Positions 37,528 through 47,744 of a stretch of DNA of 64,000 nucleotides are shown in pieces. Numbering within the stretch: position 1 is the stretch's first letter; each line of letters begins with the position of its first letter. The position numbers and the translations under genes are program-made. Origin of the DNA: Vallitalea maricola (GTDB lineage: Bacteria > Bacillota > Clostridia > Lachnospirales > Vallitaleaceae); assembly GCF_036985595.1 (NCBI RefSeq), contig NZ_BTPU01000061.1, forward strand, positions 1-64,000, read 5' to 3'. The notes under the pieces were generated by a model. The model was not told the origin of the DNA. It saw only the letters and a list, made by a program, of their open reading frames with translations, and did no database searches.

Positions 37528-40500
37528 TTATTTTATACTTCCAGATAAGATATCTTTAATCATTTCTATGTTGTCTGTAAGATTACTTAAAACGCTTACA
37601 GCTTGACCTAATTTGTCATCGCCTTTTATAAGTTTGTTCTTGAGGAATATAGATTTTATTTCATCAAGACGTTTTTGTTCTTCACTATTAAGGCAACCCA
37701 CAATTTCTTTCCACTTGAGCATGTTAGCTTCGGCATCAGAGGTTAGTGTCTGGGAATCATTTTCGTAGCTTGCCAGTATTTGATGATTCAATTCTTCGTC
37801 ATTCATTATAGGTACAATCTTTTCTGCTATTTTATTCATGTTTCTATAAGAACCTTGAAGTTTGAAAGGGGGTTCATTTCTATATTCATCAGCCATAGCT
37901 GCAGAATAAATGTATTCCATGTTAACTTTTAGAACTACATCCCTGACTCTAAATAGCTTTTCTATGACACTAGTATACTCATTAAGTTCATCTATTGAAT
38001 AATTGTTATCAAGATTTACAGTTTCTCTTTCAGCTCCGTTAGCCATTTCAATAAGACCATATATATCTTTTTGGCTCCTGCTTGTGAGTTTACTAAGTAC
38101 AGGATTAGAGATTAAGCTGTTTTCAATGTAACTAAGCTTGAAGGCTTCTTCATTTTCCCTAAGCATATCTCCAAGATTATAGACGTCCGCTCTATTTGAT
38201 AGCATATCTGGTATCTTGAATTTTTCACCGCTTTCAGTATAAGGATTACCTGCCATTACCACAGCTACTTTCTTACCTCTTAGATCATATGTTTGCCCAA
38301 TACCATTATATACTCCTTCAATCTTTCTTTGTCCATCACACAATGATATGAATTTCTGTAAGAATTCTGGATTACAGTGCTGGATATCGTCAACATATAT
38401 CATTACATTATTTCCCATCTTAAGTGCAAGATTGAGTTTTTTAAGTTCATCTCTGGCACTGGTATTATTTGCTTTTCCTGGATCTAATGATGTTACATCG
38501 TTACCAAGGGAAGGACCATTAACCTTAACGAGTATAATACCAAGTCTACTTGCTATATACTCCATCAAAGTAGTTTTACCATAGCCTGGTGGAGATACTA
38601 ATAATAGCATACCCATTAAATCAGTCCTCTTATTTTCTCCTATAACACCAATCTGCTTAGCAAGATTATCTCCAATTAGAGGTAAATATACTTTATCAAT
38701 AAGCTTATTCCTAACGAAAGATGAAAGGACTTTTGGCTTGAATTCATCAAGATTGAGTTCTGTTTTAAATTCCTTGATAAGTTCCTTCTTGATATCTTGG
38801 AATTTGATATAGTCATTTACAGTAACTTCACTATAGTATTTTAATTTGTTCATAAATCTAGTATAGGCTAATTTGTATGTTCCTTCGTTAATTACATAGT
38901 GGCTGCCAACTAATTCGGTTATGGTTATCTTGGAATCTACATTGATAACTCTACCTAAGTTAGCATCGTTCTCAATTAATAGAACAATTACTTCATCAAG
39001 TAACCCTGGCAATTCATCCTCATCTATATCTTCAAAAGCATTAGTCTCTATTCCATAGGCCTTAACCCATTCTTTGATTAGATAAAAAAGACCTTCTATG
39101 TCATCTTTACTGTTTTTGACAGATAGTTCAAAAGTTTCTAGGGCATTTTTATCTCGTAGATAGCAAACAAAGCCATCATATATTTTTTTAGCTTCTATGC
39201 TGACTACGAAATCTTTATTTTTCATGATTTCCTTACAGAGATATTCGGCTGCATCAGGCATATTCTTGCTATCAAACAGCACTATATTATTATAGGTGTT
39301 TTCAAGTTTTTCCACTATATAAGGTATATAACTTTCCAAATTAGGTGATGTATTAAAATATTCACTCACCTTAGCTAATTCTCTTAACCTGGATGTCAAT
39401 AATTTTTTCGTATCAGCATCTATTAATCTATTCCAAAATAGTCTGGCCAAAGCCCTAACCTGACTACTGTATATTAACAAGTCTATGTTCTGATTAAGTT
39501 CAAGTAATGCTTTTAATATCTTAGCTGCATCACTATCATGTACCCCTTTGGTATAGCCTTCTTGATATCTTGGTTCCATATATTTTTGAACAATTTCAAC
39601 CAACTGAGTTTCAGATTTAGAGTATAGCACATCCAAACTTTCATACTGTTTATTACTTGCTGCTCTAAACACCAAATAAGCAAGGTATTCACCTCTATAC
39701 ACATTTCTGCTTTCTGATACAATACTCTGTGAAAAAACATGTTCATATCTACTTATATCCTCATGAACCACTTTATCCCAAAAATCAGTACCTGTTATAT
39801 GATAATATAATTCATCATCTTTTTGTACAATAGACAAATCAATGGCTTTTGTATTAACTGAAAAATGATGTCGCCCTAATTTTATAACATTTGCACCATT
39901 AACATAAAGTTCTTCTTTATCTTTTAGTTGACGGATAGCATCTTCTTTTAATTTTTTCAGTCTCGAGCTAATTTCATCTGCCTTGACATTGTCTCCTAAT
40001 TCTCTTAGCTGAGAAATAATATCTCTAACCTTCTCAGCCATAATGTCAGTAGCAAGATATCCATTAATCTTTTCCACTGAATCATAACTATCAAGCCTAT
40101 TGGTTATTCCCTTTATGATACGCTCCGAAGAGTTAACCAATCCAAGGATACGTTTATTCAACTTATCTATCAATGCCTGTTTCTTGCTCTCAAAAGCAGT
40201 ATATAATTCTTCTCTTTTTTCACCAAGCTTATCTATATACTCATCAAATTCAGCGAATTTACCTTCTAATTCTTGTATCTGGACCATAACTTTATTGAGA
40301 TATTGGTCACATTTTTCTACTGTATCAGAGACATCTAGGTAATTAACTACAGCTTGACTAAGTAATTTCATTTGTGAATTAAACTGAGTAGTCATTTCAC
40401 TTTTCGTAAATTGCTCCACTCTGGTTTTTAATCTTGCCTTAGCATTATTAATCAGAGAAAACAAGGATGAAATTTTATCAATGATTTCTGTAGTCATAGT

Positions 40501-42453
40501 TGGGTCTTCAATCTTAAAATTACTTACAATATCTATCAAAAGTTCTAATTCGGCACATGTTTCATCTATTTTTTCCCAGAGTTCTTTTCCCTCTTTTGAT
40601 TTGTTAACTTTATCAACGCTATCTTGTAATTCTTTTACTTTATCAGCGTAAGGTTTAAGACCTTCAGGCTCAATTATGAACTCTACACATTTTTTAGAGA
40701 ACTCCTCATTCTTATCTTTAACTTTGCCACCTAATGAATCAACGAATGGTATATCTGTATATCTTAGGTCCCTTAGGGAAACAATCTTGCCTCGAAGATT
40801 TCGTATGTCAGCTAATACCTTTACATATTCATTTATACTATCAAATGTACCATATTCCAGTTTTTTGAGAAGTTCTTCTGCCTCATCTGAAACACTGCTT
40901 ATTTGCTTCTTTGTAGCTTTTTTGATTCTTACTACTTTCTCGAATTCACCAATAGCAAATGTTGATGTCTCTTTTATAGATATAAGTACTTCTTTTAAGT
41001 TATATACCTCTTTTTTATCAAGCCAGAAGTATGAATCTATTATTTGTTCCGATTCTTTTACAATATCAATATATATACTCTGATAGCTCTCACCTTTTTG
41101 AATGAGTTTATATACTATCTTACATTCAGCCATACAGTTTACTATATCCTTATTGCCGATATTAAATAAGATAGAATCATTTTTACTTTCACTTACAAAG
41201 TTTTTTCCAACATAAGGTGTTTGCCATATCTGTATCATATGATTTTTTCTAGGCTCTTCTTCATTTTTGAAGACAATCATCTCACCATTATTAAAATGGG
41301 AGTATCCACTACAGACAATAGGTGTATCTATTGTCTGTTCAATTATGTTATATGAATATACTAAATATATTCCGCTATCAATGTTATAGAAGATATACTG
41401 ATAATCCTCTCCGTTAGATGAACTAATCATCTGATCAAAAACTGAATTATCCGCTGGTACATCAAATACTTTATATTCGCCGTTTTGAAGATAATAACCC
41501 TGAGGGAATATAAGACCATGGTTTCCTGGCAGGAGCATACATGTATCTTTTATGGAATCAATTCTTACAACATTTTTCAACTTATTGTTGAATATGAAAT
41601 ACCTGTAATCATTCTCCTTGTATGGCTTAATCTTAAGTATTATTATCTGGTCTAAATCCGCATAAAATATTTCAGCATCATCAAGGTTCTGGTCCTTATC
41701 CTCAACATCTTCAGAATATATCCCTTTACCTGTTTCTGTATTATCTTCTACTTTTATTGTCAAGTCTCCACCGATAGTTTCTACAAAGACTTTATCAAGA
41801 ATTGAGACATGTGGATGTATCCCTGTTCTTTGATCATCTCTTGATGCTTTGACAAACTTGAATTCGTTTTTACCTATGAATTTAACTTCATGGTCACTTC
41901 TACAATCTACATATGTTAATCTTCCATCTTCTATCAGCCATTTGAATACTTTAATGTCTGTAGCATTTTTACCTGTCTGGAAAACCATATAGAAGTATGG
42001 TTCAATTATAGTGAATTTAGCGAAAAACGTATTCTTATAATATTTGTATAGCTCATCAAAATCTCTTAGAAACTGATCATCATTAATTAATTCAAGTGTC
42101 TGTTTTTGGAATGTACGATCTTTATATTGATAAATAGAAAATACATCACTAAGTTCCACCTTGGATTTTAATCCGATATGAACATTGTAACCAAAGATAA
42201 AGAAGTCATCCACTGGCGCCATATCTCTAGGTATACAATTATTCTCGGTTATAATACGTTCGCTTCCAAGAAGCTTTGTTTCAATAGAACCAAAGACTTC
42301 TTTTCTAACGGAATTTAGTTTGTGGACACGTTCCTTTAAGTCATTACCTTGTTTTACAAGTCTGTTCTTAATAACTTCATATGTACCATTTTCCATATCG
42401 TTATTATCATTTTTAGTTTTTATATCTTTATTATCTTTAACATCCAATATCAT
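37528..42453 (-). CDS. Giant DUF3686-like AAA+ ATPase of the flotillin operon
   Basis: The 1641-aa protein has three parts. The N-terminal 480 residues are beta-rich and propeller-like (repeated strands such as EIFYADLDQIIILKIKPY). Residues about 490-860 form coiled coil. A C-terminal AAA+ domain carries Walker A SPPGYGKTTLMEY (about 1285), Walker B VMIYVDDIQH (about 1353) and sensor VVMAGNPYTESGEKF. The architecture resembles proteins labelled DNA repair ATPase (DUF3686), whose true role is not established. It begins 5 bp after the flotillin gene and is the last of three genes with a shared terminator. The start could be ATG 42453 or the TTG two codons on. Membrane remodelling or quality control is inference. 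Confidence 0.8.
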   Translation of the reverse strand: MILDVKDNKDIKTKNDNNDMENGTYEVIKNRLVKQGNDLKERVHKLNSVRKEVFGSIETKLLGSERIITENNCIPRDMAPVDDFFIFGYNVHIGLKSKVELSDVFSIYQYKDRTFQKQTLELINDDQFLRDFDELYKYYKNTFFAKFTIIEPYFYMVFQTGKNATDIKVFKWLIEDGRLTYVDCRSDHEVKFIGKNEFKFVKASRDDQRTGIHPHVSILDKVFVETIGGDLTIKVEDNTETGKGIYSEDVEDKDQNLDDAEIFYADLDQIIILKIKPYKENDYRYFIFNNKLKNVVRIDSIKDTCMLLPGNHGLIFPQGYYLQNGEYKVFDVPADNSVFDQMISSSNGEDYQYIFYNIDSGIYLVYSYNIIEQTIDTPIVCSGYSHFNNGEMIVFKNEEEPRKNHMIQIWQTPYVGKNFVSESKNDSILFNIGNKDIVNCMAECKIVYKLIQKGESYQSIYIDIVKESEQIIDSYFWLDKKEVYNLKEVLISIKETSTFAIGEFEKVVRIKKATKKQISSVSDEAEELLKKLEYGTFDSINEYVKVLADIRNLRGKIVSLRDLRYTDIPFVDSLGGKVKDKNEEFSKKCVEFIIEPEGLKPYADKVKELQDSVDKVNKSKEGKELWEKIDETCAELELLIDIVSNFKIEDPTMTTEIIDKISSLFSLINNAKARLKTRVEQFTKSEMTTQFNSQMKLLSQAVVNYLDVSDTVEKCDQYLNKVMVQIQELEGKFAEFDEYIDKLGEKREELYTAFESKKQALIDKLNKRILGLVNSSERIIKGITNRLDSYDSVEKINGYLATDIMAEKVRDIISQLRELGDNVKADEISSRLKKLKEDAIRQLKDKEELYVNGANVIKLGRHHFSVNTKAIDLSIVQKDDELYYHITGTDFWDKVVHEDISRYEHVFSQSIVSESRNVYRGEYLAYLVFRAASNKQYESLDVLYSKSETQLVEIVQKYMEPRYQEGYTKGVHDSDAAKILKALLELNQNIDLLIYSSQVRALARLFWNRLIDADTKKLLTSRLRELAKVSEYFNTSPNLESYIPYIVEKLENTYNNIVLFDSKNMPDAAEYLCKEIMKNKDFVVSIEAKKIYDGFVCYLRDKNALETFELSVKNSKDDIEGLFYLIKEWVKAYGIETNAFEDIDEDELPGLLDEVIVLLIENDANLGRVINVDSKITITELVGSHYVINEGTYKLAYTRFMNKLKYYSEVTVNDYIKFQDIKKELIKEFKTELNLDEFKPKVLSSFVRNKLIDKVYLPLIGDNLAKQIGVIGENKRTDLMGMLLLVSPPGYGKTTLMEYIASRLGIILVKVNGPSLGNDVTSLDPGKANNTSARDELKKLNLALKMGNNVMIYVDDIQHCNPEFLQKFISLCDGQRKIEGVYNGIGQTYDLRGKKVAVVMAGNPYTESGEKFKIPDMLSNRADVYNLGDMLRENEEAFKLSYIENSLISNPVLSKLTSRSQKDIYGLIEMANGAERETVNLDNNYSIDELNEYTSVIEKLFRVRDVVLKVNMEYIYSAAMADEYRNEPPFKLQGSYRNMNKIAEKIVPIMNDEELNHQILASYENDSQTLTSDAEANMLKWKEIVGCLNSEEQKRLDEIKSIFLKNKLIKGDDKLGQAVSVLSNLTDNIEMIKDILSGSIK

Positions 42454-42458
42454 CTACC

Positions 42459-44480
42459 TCATTTACGTGTAGTTTCCATCAATTTTGCTGATAAGTCAGC
42501 AACTCCTGCCTTATTAACAGTATCTAATAGTTTACCTAACATTGTTTTGTCTTCACCATTAGCATTATTCATCATTTTATTAACAGCTCCAGCTATTGAT
42601 AGATTCTTTAAATCTTCAGATGTTAAGTTAAATCTACCTACTAATTCTTGTAATTGTTTCTTAAAGTAATCTGGGTCTCCTGTTATAAATGTTTCCTTTA
42701 TATCACTAAGTACTTCACTATTATCAACTAAACGGTCATATGATTTACCTCTTGTAATAGAACCAACGATTTTATCAAAGAACATAGTTTCTCCACCAAC
42801 AATATCAATCTTAGCTGATTTGAGTGCTTCTGTGATAACAGCTGCTTGTGAACTTGCTATATCTTTTTGGATATTGATATCTGCAAGTGCAATTTCTTTT
42901 TCTTTTTCTAGTTTGAGTTTGAACTCTTCATGCTCTTTTCCTACTTCGTCTAATGCTTTCATGCTAGTAGCTTTTTCTTTGATTCCTTCCGCTTCTGCCA
43001 AATATTTTTTCTTCAAGATATCAGCTTCAACATTTCCTTCTTTTTCTTTTACATCAATCTTAGCAGTTTCACCTTTTGCCTGTGCTAAAGCTTTCGCTTC
43101 AATAACTTTTGCCTCAGCTATACCACTAGTTGATTCTTCAAGTACCTTAGCATCAACAATTACTTTTATTGATTCTGCTTCTTTTTGTGAAGCTTTTAAT
43201 TTTGCATCAGCATCAATGATTGTCTTTTCTGCAATTCTCTCAGCAGCTTGTTTTGAAGCTTCTGCTGTCTTAACTTTTATAATGAGATCCTTCTCTGATT
43301 GTTCTTCTGCTTTTTTGATAGCTACAGTTTTATAACGATCAGCTTCAGCAATTGCACGTGTATCTTTTATTTTTTCTTCCTCAACTACAGTATCTTTCTC
43401 AACAGCCACTCTTTCTCTTATAACTGACTGAATATCTTTCTTCTGAACCTCTACCTCTTTTTCTTTTTCTATAGTAGCAAGTTCAACTAACTTTTCTTTC
43501 TCTGTTCTTTCTAGTAATCTTTTTCTATCTACTCTTTCAGTCTCAACAGCTTCTGTGCTTTCTTTTGCCTTCATAGCAACAATAACTTGTCTTTCTTTAT
43601 TTTGCTCAGCAACCTCTATCTCTTCTTCAGTTTTAACTCTTGCCATTTCTGACTTGAATCTCTCTTCTTGGGCTACTTTTTCAGCTTCTGCTGTTTCTCT
43701 AGAATTAATAATCGCTATTTCTCTTTTTTGCTTAGCTTCTGCCTCAGCATTTTGCTTCTCAAGTTCTAATATAGCCTCTCTTGCAGATACATCCTGTTGT
43801 TTAATAGTTTTTTGCTTATCTCTTTCAATCTGATTAGCTAAAATTCTTTGTTCTGAAGTGAGTTCAGTTATTTTCTTGATACCTTCTGAATCCAAGATAT
43901 TATTACTATTCAAAAGCCCAACATCTGTTTGTTCTAGATAATCGATTGCCGCGTCATCCATAACATAACCATTTAGATCTGTTCCAATAATCTGTAGAAT
44001 TTCATTTTTGAAAGTCTCTCTTTCAGTATATAGCTGGACGAAATCAAATTTCTTACCAACTGTTTTTAAGGCTTCTGAAAACTTGGCATCAAAGAATTCC
44101 ATTAACGTTGTTGGGTCTGATGCTTTCTGGCAACCTAATAACTGAGCAACTTTCAATACATCTTCCCTAGTTTGATTAACTCTAACAAAAAAAGCAACCC
44201 TTATATCAGCTCTTAGATTGTCTTTACAAATCAAACCATCTTTTCCTTCTCTTGCTATTTCTACTCTTTTAACCGAGATATCCATTACTTCATATCTATG
44301 AATTATTGGTACTACAAAAATACCACCAAAACATACTATTGGACCACCAACACCATTTCTTACTATTACTTTTCCTTGTTCTACCTTGTGATAGAATCTT
44401 GAAAATAGTGCAAGTAATCCACCAACAACTATTACTACTACTCCTACAGTAGCTAATATAATTTGAACTGAATAATTCAT
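42459..44480 (-). CDS. Flotillin-like SPFH protein (YqiK type)
   Basis: The 673-aa protein has an N-terminal membrane helix (7-27), an SPFH domain (about 30-210; KVEQGKVIVRNGVGGP, VMDISVKRVEIAREGKDG), and a very long Ala/Glu/Lys coiled coil to about 560 rich in EAEAK, AEAKVIEAKALAQAKGE and similar heptads. It ends in a glycine-containing flotillin tail. Flotillins scaffold membrane microdomains as large oligomers. It is the middle gene between an OB-fold membrane protein and the giant ATPase. The trio resembles YqiJ-YqiK with an added ATPase. Confidence 0.92.
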   Translation of the reverse strand: MNYSVQIILATVGVVVIVVGGLLALFSRFYHKVEQGKVIVRNGVGGPIVCFGGIFVVPIIHRYEVMDISVKRVEIAREGKDGLICKDNLRADIRVAFFVRVNQTREDVLKVAQLLGCQKASDPTTLMEFFDAKFSEALKTVGKKFDFVQLYTERETFKNEILQIIGTDLNGYVMDDAAIDYLEQTDVGLLNSNNILDSEGIKKITELTSEQRILANQIERDKQKTIKQQDVSAREAILELEKQNAEAEAKQKREIAIINSRETAEAEKVAQEERFKSEMARVKTEEEIEVAEQNKERQVIVAMKAKESTEAVETERVDRKRLLERTEKEKLVELATIEKEKEVEVQKKDIQSVIRERVAVEKDTVVEEEKIKDTRAIAEADRYKTVAIKKAEEQSEKDLIIKVKTAEASKQAAERIAEKTIIDADAKLKASQKEAESIKVIVDAKVLEESTSGIAEAKVIEAKALAQAKGETAKIDVKEKEGNVEADILKKKYLAEAEGIKEKATSMKALDEVGKEHEEFKLKLEKEKEIALADINIQKDIASSQAAVITEALKSAKIDIVGGETMFFDKIVGSITRGKSYDRLVDNSEVLSDIKETFITGDPDYFKKQLQELVGRFNLTSEDLKNLSIAGAVNKMMNNANGEDKTMLGKLLDTVNKAGVADLSAKLMETTRK

Positions 44481-44560
44481 TTTAACACTCCTTATTTTTT
44501 ACTGAGATAATTTCATTGTTGGAACTGAATTCCTTCTAATAGAATTGTAGATTTTTAATT

Positions 44561-45214
44561 TTATAAATCTAACTTGACAATGTAATATATATCTTTATTT
44601 GTGTCTTTTCTGCTGACAAATGCAGCTTCATCCTTATTAAATGACTCTTCCTCATACTCGGATTTAACATTAATTATTATTGAAGCACCATCTCTTTTGA
44701 TTTTAGCTTGACCTAGACGTCCATCTTTCACATCACACATAAGTATGCATAGTTGTTCAAGTACTTGATTGTCTTTGTTATCTTGCATATTGCTATACTT
44801 GAATATACCTTTTAGAGGAATGGTTTCATACTTTGTCAGAAATATACTGATTATCATGGTAGGTATTAGTAATATTCCATTTAACAGACCTCCTACTGCA
44901 ACAAAAGGTAAGTAATATATCAACATTGATATAATCCAAAAATTCAGTATAAATATGCTTATAATTAACATAAAAGGCAATTCTCCTACATTTAGAAACG
45001 CTAAAATTGCATAGAATGGACCTGAATTATCAGCACCTATGTCGATATCTACATCCAGAAAGTCGAAATCAAATGCACCAATAATAACAATAATCCAGTA
45101 CAACAATACTACTCCTAATAAAACTGTAGGTATAATATTTACTCCCGTAACAGCATTTTTTAGCAACTCCGTTATAACAACCCCCTTACATATAAAACTT
45201 GTAATCATTACCAA
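44561..45214 (-). CDS. OB-fold membrane protein (YqiJ/DUF1449-like)
   Basis: The 217-aa protein has three or four hydrophobic helices (about 25-45, 70-110, 115-130) and a C-terminal soluble beta domain (LCILMCDVKDGRLGQAKIKRDGASIIINVKSEYEEESF) that fits an OB/NfeD-like fold. YqiJ-type proteins neighbour flotillins in many bacteria. The start is uncertain: an AAGGGGG site lies inside the frame near 45180, so translation may begin at a downstream TTG or other codon rather than at 45214. Confidence 0.75.
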   Translation of the reverse strand: MVMITSFICKGVVITELLKNAVTGVNIIPTVLLGVVLLYWIIVIIGAFDFDFLDVDIDIGADNSGPFYAILAFLNVGELPFMLIISIFILNFWIISMLIYYLPFVAVGGLLNGILLIPTMIISIFLTKYETIPLKGIFKYSNMQDNKDNQVLEQLCILMCDVKDGRLGQAKIKRDGASIIINVKSEYEEESFNKDEAAFVSRKDTNKDIYYIVKLDL

Positions 45215-45641
45215 ATTTTTTATTTTTTACAACACATGCTCAATTTGAAATATTTAAAAATATGTACGTGTAGAACTAAACACTAATAATATATATTATA
45301 CATGTAATTTTATTACCAATTCTGTATATAGTCAAGATATAATAGTGAGTTAAAACTTTGTTTAACATATTATTATTGATATTAAATTATTGGAATTTTT
45401 GCATTAAGTTTGTTCTGGTCAATTCTTAAGTTGGTTTATCCATACCATACCTTGCTTAGACTAATTTCATTAAATATCACTCTTAATGTTTCATATGATT
45501 TTTTTGTCTGTTAGAATAAAAATATAGCCAGTTTATTCCATGATAAATCTGTTATTATCATAGGATGACTGGCTACAATTACTTTACTTCTAACTATTAT
45601 TTTTTTAATTTATATTTATTTATTACTAAGAAACTATACTG
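45215..45641. other. Gene-free interval upstream of the flotillin operon
   Basis: This AT-rich stretch presumably carries the promoter of the three-gene flotillin operon at its left end. At its right end is a long imperfect hairpin (TAGCCAGT 45525-45532 with ACTGGCTA 45568-45575, inner CCATGATAA/TTATCATAGG) that probably terminates the acetyltransferase transcript. I see no gene in it. Confidence 0.5.
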
Positions 45642-46370
45642 TTACATATTCTTTGCCCAGTAAATAGCAGGAATATCTGATTTTTCATTAAACCCTAATT
45701 TCTTTGCTAGGTTAATGGATTCCTTCCTAAATGGCCAACAAGACCAGTTTGGTATAAGTTCATTGGAAATACAATAATCAATGAATTCCATGGCAACTGT
45801 AGTCGCATATCCTTTTCTTCTATATGCCTCTTTTGTATTTATATTTATTTCTGCTTCACCTGAACCTACTGCAATTGACATACACTCACTTATTATCTCT
45901 TCATTATTAACAATTCTAAATCCAAAATTTGATGTATCCTTGATTTTTTTAACTTCATCTTTGTAAGTTATTTTATCGTATCTATTTCTAACTTCTTTAT
46001 ACTTATCTACATCAAAGCTAAAAGTTTTCCTTTGAATAGTAATACAACCACGTTTCTTAAACATTTTATCAATTTCCATCCACTTGTCAGAGCATAAAAA
46101 TAGTATTAGCTCCTTGTCCTTTGATTTCGGAATCTTTTCATCAAATATATACTTGATTAGCTTTTTATTAAAGTTGGTATTGTCTTCAAAACCAACTAGA
46201 TATAAAAATTCACCTTCTATAAATGCAGTTTTTGGTGTAGCCATATTGTCTACAAAAATTCTACCTTTTAAGTTACCCTCTACAACTGAAAATATTAGTG
46301 CTCTACTATGGCTTATATTATCAATCAGTGGTTTAATCCTTCCAAAATCTTGTTCTTTTAATTCAAACAT
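45642..46370 (-). CDS. GNAT family N-acetyltransferase (GNAT_acetyltr_2-like)
   Basis: The 242-aa protein has the acetyl-CoA site in the C-terminal half: INTKEAYRRKGYATTVAMEFIDYC, then NWSCWPFRKESINLAKKLGF, the hallmark WSC(W/D)...N..S..LA..LGF pattern of this subfamily. The N-terminal half is divergent. The substrate is unknown. It stands alone, with a hairpin downstream. Confidence 0.85.
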   Translation of the reverse strand: MFELKEQDFGRIKPLIDNISHSRALIFSVVEGNLKGRIFVDNMATPKTAFIEGEFLYLVGFEDNTNFNKKLIKYIFDEKIPKSKDKELILFLCSDKWMEIDKMFKKRGCITIQRKTFSFDVDKYKEVRNRYDKITYKDEVKKIKDTSNFGFRIVNNEEIISECMSIAVGSGEAEININTKEAYRRKGYATTVAMEFIDYCISNELIPNWSCWPFRKESINLAKKLGFNEKSDIPAIYWAKNM

Positions 46371-46507
46371 TATATTCCCCCCGTTTGTTATAATTCATGC
46401 CGTTTTTAGCAATCATTTTCTTTGGGTATTATTATACTAATTATAATTTTTTTTACTACCTTATCTTCTCTTAGGAAATAAAGATGATATTTAATGATAA
46501 AATTTAA

Positions 46508-46529
46508 GCCTACCAATTAAGGCAGGCTC
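46508..46529 (-). terminator. Short terminator-like hairpin
   Basis: AGCCTACC and AGGCAGGCT can pair (with one bulge) about 35 bp past the PPC-like gene. The stem is short and the T-run poor. Confidence 0.4.
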
Positions 46530-46561
46530 GTACTAAAGTAAATCTAATTTATCTTTTTTTA

Positions 46562-47002
46562 TTAATCCATATCAAAACATAATTCGTATGGTTCTGCTAA
46601 ATTTCCACCATCATAGTCTACACGTACATATACATAATCATTCTTATTTACATCAGTTTTGTAATTCTCATTACCCTTACAATCAGAAATCTTTATCAGT
46701 ATATCCTCTGATGAATCATAAACATAAAAATCTATGTCTATATCACTACTAGCTTCACCAAAATAAAAATCTATATCCATCTCTCCAGATGTAGTGGCAA
46801 CAAGTTTAAAATAATCAGTATCATCATAACCATTTACAGTTCCATGAACAAATGTATTACTCTCTTCTACATCATAAGTATCCGCATTTTCCATTGTATC
46901 ATTATTTTCATCTTCTACATATTCTTTATAAGCTGCATTTGCAATCATGCCTTGTGATAAAATTAAACTTCCAGCTAATATTAAACCTAATATTTTTTTC
47001 AT
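46562..47002 (-). CDS. Secreted protein with pre-peptidase C-terminal (PPC)-like domain
   Basis: The 146-aa protein begins MKKILGLILAGSLILS with a signal peptide cut near ANAA. The mature part is acidic and beta-rich. It has the PPC pattern in order: ENNDTMENADTYDV, GTVNGYDDTDYFKLVA, GEMDIDFYFGEASSDIDIDFYVYD and a closing YVYVRVDYDGG...PYELCFD. PPC domains usually trail extracellular peptidases, and a stand-alone one is uncommon but known. The longer frame to 47053 is rejected because GGGGG sits eight bases before the ATG at 47002. Confidence 0.8.
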   Translation of the reverse strand: MKKILGLILAGSLILSQGMIANAAYKEYVEDENNDTMENADTYDVEESNTFVHGTVNGYDDTDYFKLVATTSGEMDIDFYFGEASSDIDIDFYVYDSSEDILIKISDCKGNENYKTDVNKNDYVYVRVDYDGGNLAEPYELCFDMD

Positions 47003-47222
47003 TCTATTATCCCCCTTAATTAAATCAACTTTAGTACAATGTATACAATACACTTATCACAATAAAAAGTCTGTCAAATATTGTATGTAAAATTCGCAAT
47101 TTTTGACACATTTACATTATTGTTAATATTTAGTTTATTTCAATTATGTTTAATATTTTTTTATCTATATTTTAATATGAACTATTCTATTATTAAAGTT
47201 TTTTTGAAAAAAGGTATTAATA

Positions 47223-47364
47223 TTAACAATCTAGTTCTCGGTCAAGTATTTCTGCTCTAACTGTCACTCCTGACTGGGTCATCCATGAGCCTTCAAATTT
47301 TGTAAAATCATACTCTATCTGCTCCATCATTTCTAGCGTTTTATCATCAACTACTATAGGATTA
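47223..47364 (-). pseudogene. Fragment of an O-methyltransferase (COG3315-like)
   Basis: A minus-strand frame reads ...MMEQIEYDFTKFEGSWMTQ and SGVTVRAEILDRELDC before a stop. This is the typical N-terminal sequence of polyketide-type O-methyltransferases (IEYDF-KF...SWM-Q-GVAVRTEILD), which continue for about 250 more residues absent here. It has no proper start either. It is a gene remnant. Confidence 0.6.
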
Positions 47365-47682
47365 ATTTTTGATTCTGCTTATATTTGGTATGCTCTTATA
47401 TATTATTTTGTCATTATTAATAGATGTAATAGCATCTACACACCTCATACCAAATCCATTTTGAAAGAATGTATTTATTGCTATCTGATCATGGGCGTAT
47501 ATTGCTATCGCGTGATTAAATAGTTCTTGTTCAACCCAGATTTTCGCCACTTCTTGATATAACATTGAATAAATATATGCTCTATTTTCTTTAATTGTTC
47601 CATGACCATGTATGGGACAGAATATACCTTTTACATTACCAAAAAAATTGTTAATCGGTCCATAACCAGTAATGAATATCAT
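47362..47682 (-). pseudogene. Truncated GNAT acetyltransferase
   Basis: The 106-aa frame contains only the middle of a longer GNAT protein: FFGNVKGIFCPIHGHG, NRAYIYSMLYQEVAKIWVEQ, HAIAIYAHDQIAINTFFQNGFGMRCVDAI. The last segment is the acetyl-CoA-binding end of the domain. Related proteins I recall are near 290 aa, so both ends are missing. A GAGG site precedes the ATG, so it may still be translated. Confidence 0.6.
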
Positions 47683-47744
47683 TTATTGTTTTCCTCTTTT
47701 CTACCTACTCTGTTTTCTCCGCAAAACTCTTTTCATTACTAAAT

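Noticed and set aside
43555..43833. Alanine/serine-rich plus-strand frames opposite the flotillin gene
   Set aside because: They are the complement of the Glu/Ala/Lys coiled-coil codons and have no ribosome site.
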